Shown in pieces: positions 40,891-49,746 of a DNA stretch of 64,000 nucleotides. The notes beneath the pieces are model-generated. The model did not search any database. It was given only the letters and a program-made list of their open reading frames with translations, and had not been told where the DNA came from. The translations under genes were made by a program, and so were the position numbers. Each line of letters begins with the position of its first letter. The first letter of the stretch is position 1. Origin of the DNA: Methylobacterium durans (lineage in GTDB: Bacteria; Pseudomonadota; Alphaproteobacteria; Rhizobiales; Beijerinckiaceae); contig NZ_CP029550.1 in the NCBI RefSeq assembly GCF_003173715.1, forward strand, positions 4,573,501 to 4,637,500, written 5' to 3'.

Positions 40891-42111
40891 ATGATCACGC
40901 GTCGCGACCTGGAGAAAGGGCTGGTTGCCATGGCGGTCCCGGGGCCCCTCCTTGACCCGGCCCAGGCGCAGGAGGTTACCGGTGCGCCCGCTTCGGCTGC
41001 ACCGGCGAAGATCACCGTTCAGTTCGGCACGAACAGGAACCGCACGCGGGACGGCAGCCTGTTCGGAACGGGCTTCCTGGATCCCTCCGATCCGTCGGCT
41101 TACCTGACCGGTTCCATCGACGTCATCCGCTCGGACGGCGTCCCGCATCCGGTCTGGACGCCGGACCCGGCTACGCTGCGCCTGGATCCGACCTTGAGGC
41201 AGGAGGCGGGGCACCCGTTGTCGGTGGACGAGGCGGCGGCCTCGATCCAGGCGGGCGGCGGCATCGTCGCGTTCGCCGAGGATGAGATCCGGGCCGAGCG
41301 GGCGTCGGCGGGGGCCGGGGGGATCGTGTTCCTTCCCGGTTTCAACAACACGTTCCTGCAATCGATGAGCTCGTCCGCGCAGGTCGCATCCGGCTACGGC
41401 GCCCGGAGGGTCTTCTGCTTCGCGTGGCCGTCGCAGGGCGCTTTCGGCCCGACGCCCTACGACAGGGACAGGATCACGGCCTTGGCATCGGGGCCCGCCA
41501 TCGCCCTCTGCCTCGGCCGGCTCTTCGCCAAGCTGGCCCCCCTGGCGGAGGACGACAGGCCGTTGCTGCAGATCGTCTGCCACTCCATGGGAAACCGGGC
41601 CCTGAGCTCCGCCCTCCAGTCGATCTCCCTGGCGCGCCCCGACCTGCTGGCCCGGCGCTACTTCCTTTACGCGCTTCTGATGGCGGCCGACGAGGACGAC
41701 GACGCCTTGGGCAACGCACGCAAGCTCAGGCCGCTCCTGACCTTGGCCAAGCACATCGACGTCTACACGAACGAGAGCGACCTCGCGATGATGCTGAGCT
41801 GGGCCGCGAACCTCCACAGGCCCCTCGGCGGCTTCGGCCCGGCCGATTTTGGCCAACTCCCGAACCAGGTCATCTGGGTCGATTGCACGGACGTCGGCAA
41901 CACGCGGGAAAACGACGGAAGCTCCAATTACGGCCACCAGTATTATCGGCTTTCGGAGCCGGTGCTCGCCGACGTGCGGCAGGTTCTCGCGGGCAAGGCC
42001 CCGGACAAGGTCGCGCCCCGCATCCCGGACCCGGACTACCCGACGCGCAAGTTCGCGATCCCGTTCAACGGGAAATCGGCTTGGGCGACCGGACGGGGAT
42101 ACCGTCCCTGA
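40891..42111 (+). CDS. Alpha/beta hydrolase of the DUF900 type
   Basis: A 406-aa protein with an N-terminal exported-type segment (residues 8-28). The hydrolase fold shows VQFGTNRN, GGIVFLPGFNNTF, the nucleophile elbow CHSMGNRAL (Ser in G/C-x-S-x-G form) and a C-terminal GHQYY with the likely catalytic His. This matches DUF900, a family of putative esterases. The start is ATG 40891 after GGGGGGA. Its 3' end overlaps the opposite-strand DUF1269 gene by 76 bp. Substrate unknown. Confidence 0.82.
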   Translation: MITRRDLEKGLVAMAVPGPLLDPAQAQEVTGAPASAAPAKITVQFGTNRNRTRDGSLFGTGFLDPSDPSAYLTGSIDVIRSDGVPHPVWTPDPATLRLDPTLRQEAGHPLSVDEAAASIQAGGGIVAFAEDEIRAERASAGAGGIVFLPGFNNTFLQSMSSSAQVASGYGARRVFCFAWPSQGAFGPTPYDRDRITALASGPAIALCLGRLFAKLAPLAEDDRPLLQIVCHSMGNRALSSALQSISLARPDLLARRYFLYALLMAADEDDDALGNARKLRPLLTLAKHIDVYTNESDLAMMLSWAANLHRPLGGFGPADFGQLPNQVIWVDCTDVGNTRENDGSSNYGHQYYRLSEPVLADVRQVLAGKAPDKVAPRIPDPDYPTRKFAIPFNGKSAWATGRGYRP

Positions 42112-42770
42112 AGCACTCGCCGATGCGGCCCCGCGGATTCCCGCGGGTAAGGTCCTGGGATCAAGCGCCCGAAACCGTTGCCCCCCTCCGGAGGCGTGCT
42201 GGGGTTCGGGACAGGTCCCGCGGTGCCTACCGGCAGTTCACCGCTGCCCGGCATGGAGACCTCCGGCCCCGACAGGGCTGCCTGGAGGCGGCTCTCCTGC
42301 TCCGGGGAGAGGGCCGAGCGGATCACTCGGCCGCGGGAGCGCGACATCTCCGCCACCACCTTCTCGGGTTGGACCTTGCGCACAAGCACAAAGAGCGCCG
42401 AGGTATTGGGCTGCAGGGTTTCGGCGATGGAGCCGATGAAGCCATCGTCGATGCCATAATCGGCCAGGCTCCCCGACAAGGCGGCCGCCCCGGCGCCGAG
42501 GGCTGCGCCCGTGGCAAGACCCGGCAGCGGGTTCAGGAAGAGAGGGCCCACCAGCGAACCCCACATCGCCCCTCCAGATCCCCCGGAGGCCGCCCCTGCG
42601 CCGACCAGGTCGACGCTTTGCTTCAACCGAAGCTGGCCGTGGGGCCCGCGGACGGCAACGACGGCATCCTCCAGGTCGATCAGGTACTCCGTCTGCAGGC
42701 GCGCCAATTCGTTCAGGGCACGGTCCGCCTCATGGGGATCGTCGAACCCCACCACCACGAGCTCAGCCAT
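42036..42770 (-). CDS. DUF1269-like membrane-associated protein
   Basis: A 244-aa protein beginning MAELVVVGFDDPHEADRALNEL. A ferredoxin-like N-terminal domain is followed by a Gly/Ala-rich membrane hairpin (GAMWGSLVGPLFLNPLPGLATGA-type stretch, residues 68-100) and a second alpha/beta part (ALFVLVRKVQPEKVVAEM), the DUF1269 arrangement. That family is usually about 170-180 aa; the last 65 residues are Pro/Gly-rich and run antisense into the hydrolase gene, so the C-terminus may be a run-on. ATG 42770 has AGGAGG upstream. Confidence 0.75.
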   Translation of the reverse strand: MAELVVVGFDDPHEADRALNELARLQTEYLIDLEDAVVAVRGPHGQLRLKQSVDLVGAGAASGGSGGAMWGSLVGPLFLNPLPGLATGAALGAGAAALSGSLADYGIDDGFIGSIAETLQPNTSALFVLVRKVQPEKVVAEMSRSRGRVIRSALSPEQESRLQAALSGPEVSMPGSGELPVGTAGPVPNPSTPPEGGNGFGRLIPGPYPRESAGPHRRVLQGRYPRPVAQADFPLNGIANLRVG

Positions 42771-42980
42771 TCCTTTCCTCCTGGTTGATCATCCCGGACA
42801 GCCGGCAAAGGCCCTGTTGCCGGTCACTCCAGGGTCGCCTACGCGGACCGTTCGCGGCCACTTGGGTCGCGACCGCACTACGCGCCAGGACCGCCCTGGT
42901 AGCCTTGCGCCCCTGAAGTCCGCGGCAAGACTTGTAACGAAGCTCCTCAGGCGTCCGAACTTGTAGGAGGCACCCACGCG

Positions 42981-43310
42981 GTGTCCTCAAGAACAAGATG
43001 GACAACCATGTCGAAGCATCTCACCGTGATCGCACTCACGATCCTCTCCTTGGGCGGCAACGCTTGGGCTCATCCCAGGTCGACGGTCCAGGATGGCCGA
43101 ATCGTCGAATGGGGCTCACGGCCGGCTTCCGGCAGGAGTACCGATCCCGAGGCGACGGCCAGCATCCTCGAAGGCCGGACCGCCGGAACTGTCGCCCGCG
43201 ACGTGCAGGGCCGGGACCTCAGGAGCAGCACGCGCGGGAACGCCCAGTTCCCGGAGCGCCCGTACGAGGCGCAGAACCTCGGCGGGACTGCGGGCGGACC
43301 CGGTTTTTGA
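42981..43310 (+). CDS. Small secreted protein, unknown
   Basis: A 109-aa protein with a signal peptide (LTVIALTILSLGGNAWA) followed by a short polar mature part (HPRSTVQDGRIVEWGSRPA). No family was recognised. AGGAGG at 42965-42970 fits the GTG start at 42981; an ATG at 43008 would give a shorter signal peptide and lacks a ribosome site. Confidence 0.5.
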   Translation: MSSRTRWTTMSKHLTVIALTILSLGGNAWAHPRSTVQDGRIVEWGSRPASGRSTDPEATASILEGRTAGTVARDVQGRDLRSSTRGNAQFPERPYEAQNLGGTAGGPGF

Positions 43311-43706
43311 CGAGATCCGGACAGCCCCGGAGGCAGTGCCCGGAAAGTCACCGCCGGCCCTGCCAACCCGACAGCACGGACAAGCGCGCTCCGGTCCTCT
43401 CGTGGTGCCCTCGCGCCCAGGGACCGCGACGCCTTCCTGGCAGGTAGCGTCGGACATCACGTCCTTGACCGACTTCCGGTTCGGCAGCGTGTTGGACCGG
43501 CGCGATCTCGCAGGGGACGTCGACGGACCCTCTGGCGCGGACCATCGGCCGAGACAAACCGGGCGGCCTCGGCGTTCCATCCCGGTGGCCGCCGCGCGTC
43601 GTCGCAGCCGAGGGACCCGGGTACCTTGCCGGCAGGCAAGCGCACCTTACGCAGATAAGGACCGGTCGCTACGGTATGCGCGACCGGTCACCTCCGGAGG
43701 TTGGAC
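43311..43706. other. Intergenic, 396 bp
   Basis: Nothing was recognised apart from the ribosome site of the next gene. Confidence 0.4.
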
Positions 43707-44183
43707 ATGAACGAACAGTCTTGGCCGTCACGGCGAACCGTGGTCCTGGGCTTGGCGGCCGCGGCCGCCGGTGGGCGTGCCTCACTGGCGGAGCCCCTGC
43801 CCGACGTGGCGGTCACGAAGGACCCGGGTTGCGGCTGCTGCGAGGCTTGGGTGGCGCACTTGCGCAAGGAGGGCTTCACGGTTCGCGTCACGGAGGCCGC
43901 CGTGAATCCCGTCAAGGTTCGCCTCGGCGTGCCGCGGGAGCTCGCCTCCTGCCACACGGCCCAAGTCGGCGGCTACGTGATCGAGGGGCACGTGCCTGCC
44001 GCGGCCATTCAACGGCTGCTCGCGCAGCGGCCCTCCGGCACGGGCCTCGCCGTTCCCGGCATGCCGGTCGGCTCGCCCGGCATGGAGGTCGCCGGCGTCG
44101 AACCGGCGACCTACGACGTCATCCTGTTCGGACCCGCCGGACGGAGTACGTTCGCGCGTTTCCGCGGGGACCGAGCCGTCTAG
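43707..44183 (+). CDS. DUF411 family metal-binding protein
   Basis: A 158-aa exported protein with a Tat-like signal (SRRTVVLGLAAAAAGG). The DUF411 core has DPGCGCCEAWVAHLR (metal-binding Cys cluster), ELASCHTA and GYVIEGHVPAAAI, and Met residues near the C-terminus (PGMPVGSPGMEV). This family is associated with copper handling in the periplasm. ATG 43707 follows GGAGG by 6 bases. Confidence 0.88.
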   Translation: MNEQSWPSRRTVVLGLAAAAAGGRASLAEPLPDVAVTKDPGCGCCEAWVAHLRKEGFTVRVTEAAVNPVKVRLGVPRELASCHTAQVGGYVIEGHVPAAAIQRLLAQRPSGTGLAVPGMPVGSPGMEVAGVEPATYDVILFGPAGRSTFARFRGDRAV

Positions 44184-44240
44184 GGGCAAAGGGCGGGGAA
44201 ACGGGCGGGGCCGTTCCGGCCTGGGAGGGGAAACCACTCG

Positions 44241-44681
44241 ATGTTCGACGTCGATCAGAACGAAGCCGCCTTCACCTTCGACCTGGACGAGGAGGACGAA
44301 CTCGTGACCTACGGGGTGGGTCCGTGCATCGCGATTGCCGTCGTCAACCAAACCCAGGCATGGGCCGGCCTCTGCCACTACGACAACGTCCACCACAGGA
44401 CGCCGGACCTTCGCGGGTTCCTGTCTGCGGCAAGGCAGGCATGCGAGCCCGGCGACGCCGTCGAGGTCTGGTTCGGGGGCGGCGACAACACCGATCCCGA
44501 GACAGCCGACGAGGTGAACCGGGCGCGCGAGGCCGCCCAAGCAGCCGTGCAGGCGTACTTCCCCTTGACCCAACAGCCGTTGTGGCTGGATGCCGGAGGT
44601 GCCTACACCGTCATCGTCAGCGCGACCTCGGCCGACATCGCATTCGAGCTTGCGCCCGACGATTGGTCCACGGGACAGTAG
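44241..44681 (+). CDS. CheD-like protein (possible glutamine deamidase fold)
   Basis: A 146-aa soluble protein. TYGVGPCIAIAVVN with Cys, followed by AGLCHYDN with His, resembles the Cys/His active-site arrangement of CheD chemoreceptor deamidases (TLGSCVAV...GG..H). The rest (AVEVWFGGGDNTD; AYTVIVSATS) is alpha/beta-like. There are no chemotaxis genes nearby. The assignment is a fold-level guess from motifs. It lies 57 bp after the DUF411 gene on the same strand and may share its transcript. Confidence 0.5.
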   Translation: MFDVDQNEAAFTFDLDEEDELVTYGVGPCIAIAVVNQTQAWAGLCHYDNVHHRTPDLRGFLSAARQACEPGDAVEVWFGGGDNTDPETADEVNRAREAAQAAVQAYFPLTQQPLWLDAGGAYTVIVSATSADIAFELAPDDWSTGQ

Positions 44682-44783
44682 GAAGGCTTCGAACGGGCAC
44701 GGCCGTCGAGGCTCCCGGCCTCGTCCCACGACCGCAGGTCCCGCCCGACGATGCCCTTCGGGGTCGCACGTGGCCGCAGGGTC

Positions 44784-45350
44784 TCAGGCCGCCCCCGCCA
44801 GCAGTGCCTCCGCGAACAAGGGCGCGAATGCCGCGACCTCCTCGTACGACACGCCCCTGTCGAACTGGCGGAGACATTCCTGGTGAGCGGCCAAAAAGCT
44901 TGCCGGTGCCACGAGAATGACCTCGAAGTCGCTGTAGTTCAGCCAGCGCGGATCGTTCGCCTTGAAGGCGGCGCGTCGCCGGTAATTGACCGCCTGCCGG
45001 AGCGGGAGGACACCGTGCGGGGGCTTGTTCTCGACGTGAATCCCGAACCGCCCCTCGTCCCCGGAGTCGAACACGGCGAAGATATCGGTCTCGCCCTGGC
45101 TGCCGTCCGGCAGGCTGCACCACCAGTGTTTCCACCAATGCCTGGCCTTCCGGGCCGCGGCTTGCTCGCCGTGCAGCAGGCGCGCGCTCATGGCATGTCT
45201 GGCGAAGCGTCCTCCGGACAGCAGCCAGGCCTGGAAGGCGGCCGAGTCCCTCAGGGCCTCGGCGAAGGCGTGATCAAGGTCGGCTTCTCGCACGGGCTCG
45301 CTCCCTGGACGGTCCTGTGTTGGGGCCGTGACGCCGGTCCGCCGCAACAA
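44784..45350 (-). CDS. PD-(D/E)XK nuclease-like protein
   Basis: A 188-aa soluble protein. ETDIFAVFDSGDEGRFGIHVENKP has the Asp...Glu-x-Lys spacing of the PD-(D/E)XK nuclease core, followed by a helix with QAVNYRRRA, like the later Q and R positions of such folds. There is no DNA-binding domain. It starts at TTG 45350, 7 bp after the TIR gene stop, on the same strand, so the two probably form one unit. The function is inferred only from the motif. Confidence 0.5.
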   Translation of the reverse strand: MLRRTGVTAPTQDRPGSEPVREADLDHAFAEALRDSAAFQAWLLSGGRFARHAMSARLLHGEQAAARKARHWWKHWWCSLPDGSQGETDIFAVFDSGDEGRFGIHVENKPPHGVLPLRQAVNYRRRAAFKANDPRWLNYSDFEVILVAPASFLAAHQECLRQFDRGVSYEEVAAFAPLFAEALLAGAA

Positions 45351-45357
45351 GGTCGCG

Positions 45358-46292
45358 TCAGTCGCCCTGGAGGCGCTCGATCAGAAGGCTCCAGAACACC
45401 TCCGCCGCCCCCTCGGAGGTGAGATGGCCGCGCCCGGATCCGCGCAGGTCGGACATGCCCCCCACCTTGAGGTGCAGTCCCTGGTCGTCCGCGCCGGCGC
45501 CCAGCATCTCGTTGTAGCTGTTGTCCGGGGCGCGGTCGTCCATCGAGTAGGTCATGCCACGGCCGAACATGCCGCCGAGGACGACCTTCCCACGCGAGAC
45601 GGCCTTGCCGTCCCGGTACACCACGGCGGTGAAACGGTTGGCATCGATCCGGCGGAAGCTGGTCTCGATGCCGGGATTGCGCCCTTGCAGTTCCTGCAGG
45701 GAGTTCTCGAAGAAGCGGGCCATGAACTCGAAAGACTCTTCGAGGAAGCGGTCACGGTCGACCTCGGTGAAGGATTTCTTGAGGCGGAGGTTGCTGGAGC
45801 GCGGCCCCGGGGCGGGGGGTGGCGCGTGCGGCGCGGTGCGCCCGGCAGGCGGCTGCGTGATCCGGGCAGCGCCGCCCGGATCTTCTGCACGATGTCGAGG
45901 AAGGCTTCGTTCAGGTCCGGCCAGGACGCCACCGGCTTGCCGTCGCGCGGCGCGGCCAGGAGCTTGCCGAACGGGGCCGAGTGCCAGTCGCAATGGTGCA
46001 GGATCACGGGGATGACCCGGGCGCTGCCCTCGCCGTGGCGCTCCAGAGCGCGCCGCATCTCGATGTCGTAGCAGTAATCGGATGCAAGGAAATCGGGCGA
46101 GACCAGCAGGAGGATCACGTCGGCGCGTTCGAGCTCCCGGTGGATGCCGCCCCCGAACTCGTCGCCCGCGATGAGGCGGCGGTCGTGCCAGGCCTCGATG
46201 GCGCCCTGCCGCTTGAGCATCGTGAGATGGACCTCAAGCCGGTCGCGGAGATCTTCGTCCCTGTGCGAATACGAGAAGAACACGGTCGCCAT
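45358..46292 (-). CDS. TIR-domain protein with unknown C-terminal domain, frameshifted
   Basis: Residues 1-150 form a TIR domain: MATVFFSYSHRDEDLRDRLEV, SPDFLASDYCYDIEMRRALE (with the Glu expected in NAD-cleaving TIRs) and RVIPVILHHCDW. A second domain (KKSFTEVDRDRFLEESFEFM to LIERLQGD) lies in another frame. The shift is between 45814 and 45866, probably at the run of six G at 45814-45819; one added base gives 311 aa. TIR proteins often act in anti-phage immunity or NAD signalling; the second domain is unknown. It is coupled to the downstream nuclease-like gene. Confidence 0.75.
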
Positions 46293-46811
46293 GCGCAGCC
46301 CCCCATCGACCGACCGGGCCGGTGAGCCCACCTGCGTCTGCGCGCACGCGCTCGGGCACCCGGCCACGCGGCGAAGGCGGGCCCGCGACCGTGCGGAACC
46401 CTGGCCTCGCCTCAGGGACGGCAACTCGCCCGTTCCGCATCCGTTCCGGCCAGGCTCGCGCGGCGCCCGATCCGGCCCATGGCGGGCAGGGGGCCGGGAG
46501 CCCGGCACGCCGACCCGTCATCGTGTCGCAGCCCCGTGCCGGCCGCCGTCGGGACGGCTGGCCCGGGTCGTCACGTTCCCATCCGGCATTGTTCGGCTGG
46601 TTTGCTTCCGGCGACGCCCGTGCCGGGACTGGCGGGGGCGGTCGACGCCAGGACGTCGCAACAAGGACGTGGATGCGGATGCCTGATCCGGATCGGCGCC
46701 ACCGCGAGGCCTCGGCCGAGGCGGGCCTTTCCCTCGCCAGGTGGCCACCCCGCAATCCAAGCGAGCCTGACGCATCCCCAGATGACCCGGGGCCCGGGTG
46801 CTCGAACCCGC
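46293..46811. other. Intergenic, 519 bp
   Basis: No gene, repeat or operator was recognised in this stretch. The overlapping open frames do not resemble proteins. Confidence 0.45.
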
Positions 46812-47060
46812 TCAATCGTCGTCGTGATGGTGGCCGCCGTCGTGTCGCTCGATGACGACCCCATGGTCATGGTCGACGTCGTGGCGGCGATGCTCGATGA
46901 CGGGATGGTCGTGGTGCCCCTCGATGACGGGCTCGTGGTGGTGGTCATGTCCCGGCCGAACGTCGTCCGGTCCGACCTCGAACGTTTGCGCCAGGCCGGA
47001 CGCCGCCACAAGCACGACCGAAGCGCCCGCGATCAAGAAAAGTCTCAGCGCCTCGCCCAT
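46812..47060 (-). CDS. Small secreted His-rich protein
   Basis: An 82-aa protein. The signal segment LRLFLIAGASVVLVAASGLAQ is followed by repeats of His with Asp/Glu (GHDHHHEPVIEGHHDHPVIE; HDGGHHHDDD). It is related in style to the genes at 56346 and 56763. ATG 47060 has AAAGGA upstream. Probably a periplasmic metal buffer. Confidence 0.65.
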   Translation of the reverse strand: MGEALRLFLIAGASVVLVAASGLAQTFEVGPDDVRPGHDHHHEPVIEGHHDHPVIEHRRHDVDHDHGVVIERHDGGHHHDDD

Positions 47061-47103
47061 CCCACAAATCCTTTGTTCTATAACAGTCCAAATGTTCAAG
47101 TCT

Positions 47104-47409
47104 TCACTGGCCGTAGCAGGCGTAGGACGGCCCATGATGGCATGTCCTATGGTCGTGCCGCGTGAAGTGATTGTAGAACCCGCGCTCGTGTCCGAGATGC
47201 TCGCACTCATGATAGGAGTAGACGCATCCCAGAAAGACGGGGCGGTAGTGCGCCCGGGTCAGGGTACCGCGAGCCTCTTGGCCGGCTCCTGGATCGAGAT
47301 AGAGCCCGGCGGAGAAGGCCGATGTGTTCGAGCTCAACCCTGCAGCGGAGTTTGCACTCGGAGCGAGGGCGAACAGGATTGCGGAACCTAGAAGAGCGCG
47401 CTTCGTCAT
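47104..47409 (-). CDS. Small secreted His/Cys protein
   Basis: A 101-aa protein. The signal segment is MTKRALLGSAILFALAPSANSA. The C-terminal part is rich in His, Cys and Tyr (YSYHECEHLGHERGFYNHF; HDHRTCHHGPSYACYG). No family was recognised. CAGGAG lies before the ATG pair 47412/47409. A dyad operator lies 86 bp upstream at 47495-47509. Confidence 0.6.
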   Translation of the reverse strand: MTKRALLGSAILFALAPSANSAAGLSSNTSAFSAGLYLDPGAGQEARGTLTRAHYRPVFLGCVYSYHECEHLGHERGFYNHFTRHDHRTCHHGPSYACYGQ

Positions 47410-47494
47410 CATGCACTCCTGTCTTGGCATGGGTCGGCAGGCGCGGGGATCGCGGCTGGCAAGAGTAACGCGCCGGAGCGGGAAAGGCCTCAAG

Positions 47495-47509
47495 AACCCC
47501 GTGGGGGTA
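47495..47509. promoter_or_regulatory. WACCC-N5-GGGTW dyad (site 5)
   Basis: AACCCCGTGGGGGTA, 86 bp upstream of the small His/Cys protein gene. It is very similar to site 1 (AACCCCGGTGGGGTA). Confidence 0.5.
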
Positions 47510-47611
47510 CCATAGCGGGCGGGACGGCGCATCGTGGGAGGCCGGCCCGGGCCAGGTCTCCGAAGCGCCCGGACGGCGATGAGGTGATCGCGTGTTTCCG
47601 GGCGCGGTCGG

Positions 47612-47782
47612 TCACCGGCGGATGGAGACAATCACGAGGATCATCCAGAAGAGGACGATCAATCCATAGATGAGGTGAAGGGTACGCGTCGCCCGCGCGA
47701 GGACATGCTTCCGCAGGCGGGGACGCCTACCGGCCTCGGATGGCCCCCAGCTCTCCAGCCGGCGTCCCATCTTCTTGCTCAT
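47612..47782 (-). CDS. 56-aa single-pass membrane protein
   Basis: The short frame MSKKMGRRLESWGPSEAGRR... has a basic N-terminal half and a hydrophobic C-terminal helix (LIYGLIVLFWMILVIVSIRR, ending at the stop). The positive-inside pattern is clean, so it is probably a real small membrane protein. No ribosome site stands out. Function unknown. Confidence 0.5.
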   Translation of the reverse strand: MSKKMGRRLESWGPSEAGRRPRLRKHVLARATRTLHLIYGLIVLFWMILVIVSIRR

Positions 47783-48275
47783 TTTTGCAACTCAATGCCT
47801 TGGTAAAGTTTTGCCGTTTTGGAAACTGGGCCTATTGTAAATTGATAACTTGGTTTAAACCATAAACAATGCAAACCATCATCTAAATACTGATCACTCC
47901 AAGATTAATACGGGAAAAAATTCTATCAGATATCCCTCTGAGTCTGACGGTGCAGCAAAATCCTCGGAGACATCGTCATGCCCGTCGGTGGGATCCGACC
48001 GCTTTCCACAAGCAGCGAGAGACTTCCGCCAGCATCGGATGAGCCTGCCGTGCGGGCCCACATGGACGCCGGTGGCCCCTTTTAACCCCATATGGGTATC
48101 GATAGGGTCTCGGCGCCGTTCCTGCAACCAGCTCCCCGGCGCTGCCGCTACGATGGCCCACGCCCGTGAGGACGTGTTGGCTCAGGCGCCGCCGGTCCTG
48201 AGGGAGAGCTTGTGGAGGCGCCGTCCCCTCGGCACTTGAAAGGCCCACGACTGGACACGGAAAGGACCTGGCTGT
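47783..48275. other. AT-rich intergenic patch and flank
   Basis: From 47783 to about 47950 the base composition drops well below that of the rest of the window (runs such as TTGGTTTAAACCATAAAC). No gene was recognised. A dyad matching WACCC-N5-GGGTW lies at 48084-48098 without a gene beside it. Confidence 0.5.
48084..48098. promoter_or_regulatory. WACCC-N5-GGGTW dyad (site 6)
   Basis: AACCCCATATGGGTA, with a symmetric core. The gene it served may have been displaced; an IS element begins 178 bp to the right. Confidence 0.4.
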
Positions 48276-48294
48276 CCTAGCCCGTCTTATTCAC
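48276..48294 (+). repeat. IS left inverted repeat
   Basis: CCTAGCCCGTCTTATTCAC, an exact reverse complement of the right end. Confidence 0.88.
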
Positions 48295-48402
48295 GAGGAC
48301 GGTGGATCTGGGGTGGCGAGCGTAGCATAAAGCATTGATGTAGCTTAGGGATTGGGTGCTGACGCCAAGCCTTCAGATCGCACCGAGCCTGCCACGCCCG
48401 CC

Positions 48403-49746
48403 ATGTCCGATCCTACGTGTCTCCCGTTCGCGTTTCCATCCGTTCGGGGCAAGAAGCTCACAGCCGCCTTCGATGGCGGACGCCTGACCTCGGATGGCGG
48501 CGTCCTGCTGCTCGCCCAGGCCGCCCGGCGGTTGGACATTGCCGACAAGCTCGCTGCTGTGATCCCGGACCGTCGTGACCCCAGCCGGGTTCTGCATCCG
48601 TTGCCCGAGATCCTGCTGGCGCGCATCCTGGCGATTGCCTGCGGGTATGAGGATGCGGACGACCTCGACCACCTGCGCGCCGACCCCGCCTTCAAGCTCG
48701 CCTGCGGCCGCCTGCCCGAGAGCGGGCACGACCTGATGAGCCAGCCCACCGTCTCGCGGCTGGAGAACACGCCGGGTCTGCGCGACCTCATCCGGCTCGG
48801 GCGGGTGCTGGTCGACCTCTACTGCGCCAGCTACCCCGTCCCGCCCGACGCCGTCACCCTGGACATCGACGACACGTGCGACGTGGTGCACGGCCAGCAG
48901 CAACTGTCGCTGTTCAACGCCCATCACGATGAGCGCTGCTTTCTGCCGATCCACGTCTACGACACCGCCACCAGCCGCCCGGTCGCGATGATCCTGCGGC
49001 CGGGCAAGACGCCCTCGGGCCGCGAAGTGCGTGGACATCTGCGCCGCCTCGTCCGGGCGATCCGCCGCCACTGGCCCAACACCGCGATCACCATCCGGGG
49101 CGACGGCCACTACGGCCGGCCCGAGGCAATGGACTGGTGCGAGGACAACCGCGTCGCTTACGTCTTCGGTTTGACCGGCACCAAAGCGCTGGCGGCCAAG
49201 GTGGAACAGACGGCCGATCACATCAGAGTTGTGCGAGCCATCGACAACGAGGATGCGGTGCGGGGCTTTGCCGAGACCACGCACGCGGCCAAATCCTGGC
49301 GGCAAGAGCGGCGCGTCGCCGCCCGTATCGAGGCGACCCGGCTCGGCCTCGACATCCGCTATGTCGTCACAAACATCACGACCGGCACGCCGGAATGGCT
49401 CTATGCCGACCTGTACTGTGCCCGCGGACAGGCCGAGAACCTGATCAAGCTGCACAAGAGCCAGCTCGCCTCCGACCGTACCTCGTGCCGGCATCCCGCC
49501 GCCAACCAGATGCGGCTCGTCCTGCACACGGCGGCCTACTGGCTGATGCTGAGCGTGCGTGAGGCCATCCCGAAGGCGCACCGCCTCGCCACGGCCGAGT
49601 TCGCCACGCTCCGGCTGCGCCTCCTGAAGCTTGGCGCCCGCATCCGCGAGACCGCCAGCCGGGTTCGCCTCGCCTTCGCCGCCGCCTGTCCTGAGGCCGA
49701 CCTACTGAGCCATCTCGCGACCACGCTCGCCCCAGCACCTGGCTAA
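48403..49746 (+). CDS. IS1380-family transposase
   Basis: A 447-aa DDE-type transposase. The N-terminal helical region has DGGRLTSDGGVLLLAQAARRL. The catalytic core shows VTLDIDDTCDVVHG (first Asp), TIRGDGHYGRPEAMDWCED (second Asp), and YCARGQAENLIKLHKSQLASD with the Glu of the C-terminal box. The gene is intact. ATG 48403 is the likely start; a TTG at 48352 would extend it by 17 residues. Confidence 0.93.
   Translation: MSDPTCLPFAFPSVRGKKLTAAFDGGRLTSDGGVLLLAQAARRLDIADKLAAVIPDRRDPSRVLHPLPEILLARILAIACGYEDADDLDHLRADPAFKLACGRLPESGHDLMSQPTVSRLENTPGLRDLIRLGRVLVDLYCASYPVPPDAVTLDIDDTCDVVHGQQQLSLFNAHHDERCFLPIHVYDTATSRPVAMILRPGKTPSGREVRGHLRRLVRAIRRHWPNTAITIRGDGHYGRPEAMDWCEDNRVAYVFGLTGTKALAAKVEQTADHIRVVRAIDNEDAVRGFAETTHAAKSWRQERRVAARIEATRLGLDIRYVVTNITTGTPEWLYADLYCARGQAENLIKLHKSQLASDRTSCRHPAANQMRLVLHTAAYWLMLSVREAIPKAHRLATAEFATLRLRLLKLGARIRETASRVRLAFAAACPEADLLSHLATTLAPAPG

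Noticed and set aside
47894..48127. A 77-aa minus-strand frame in the AT-rich region
   Set aside because: No ribosome site, no family, and it crosses a sharp change in base composition.
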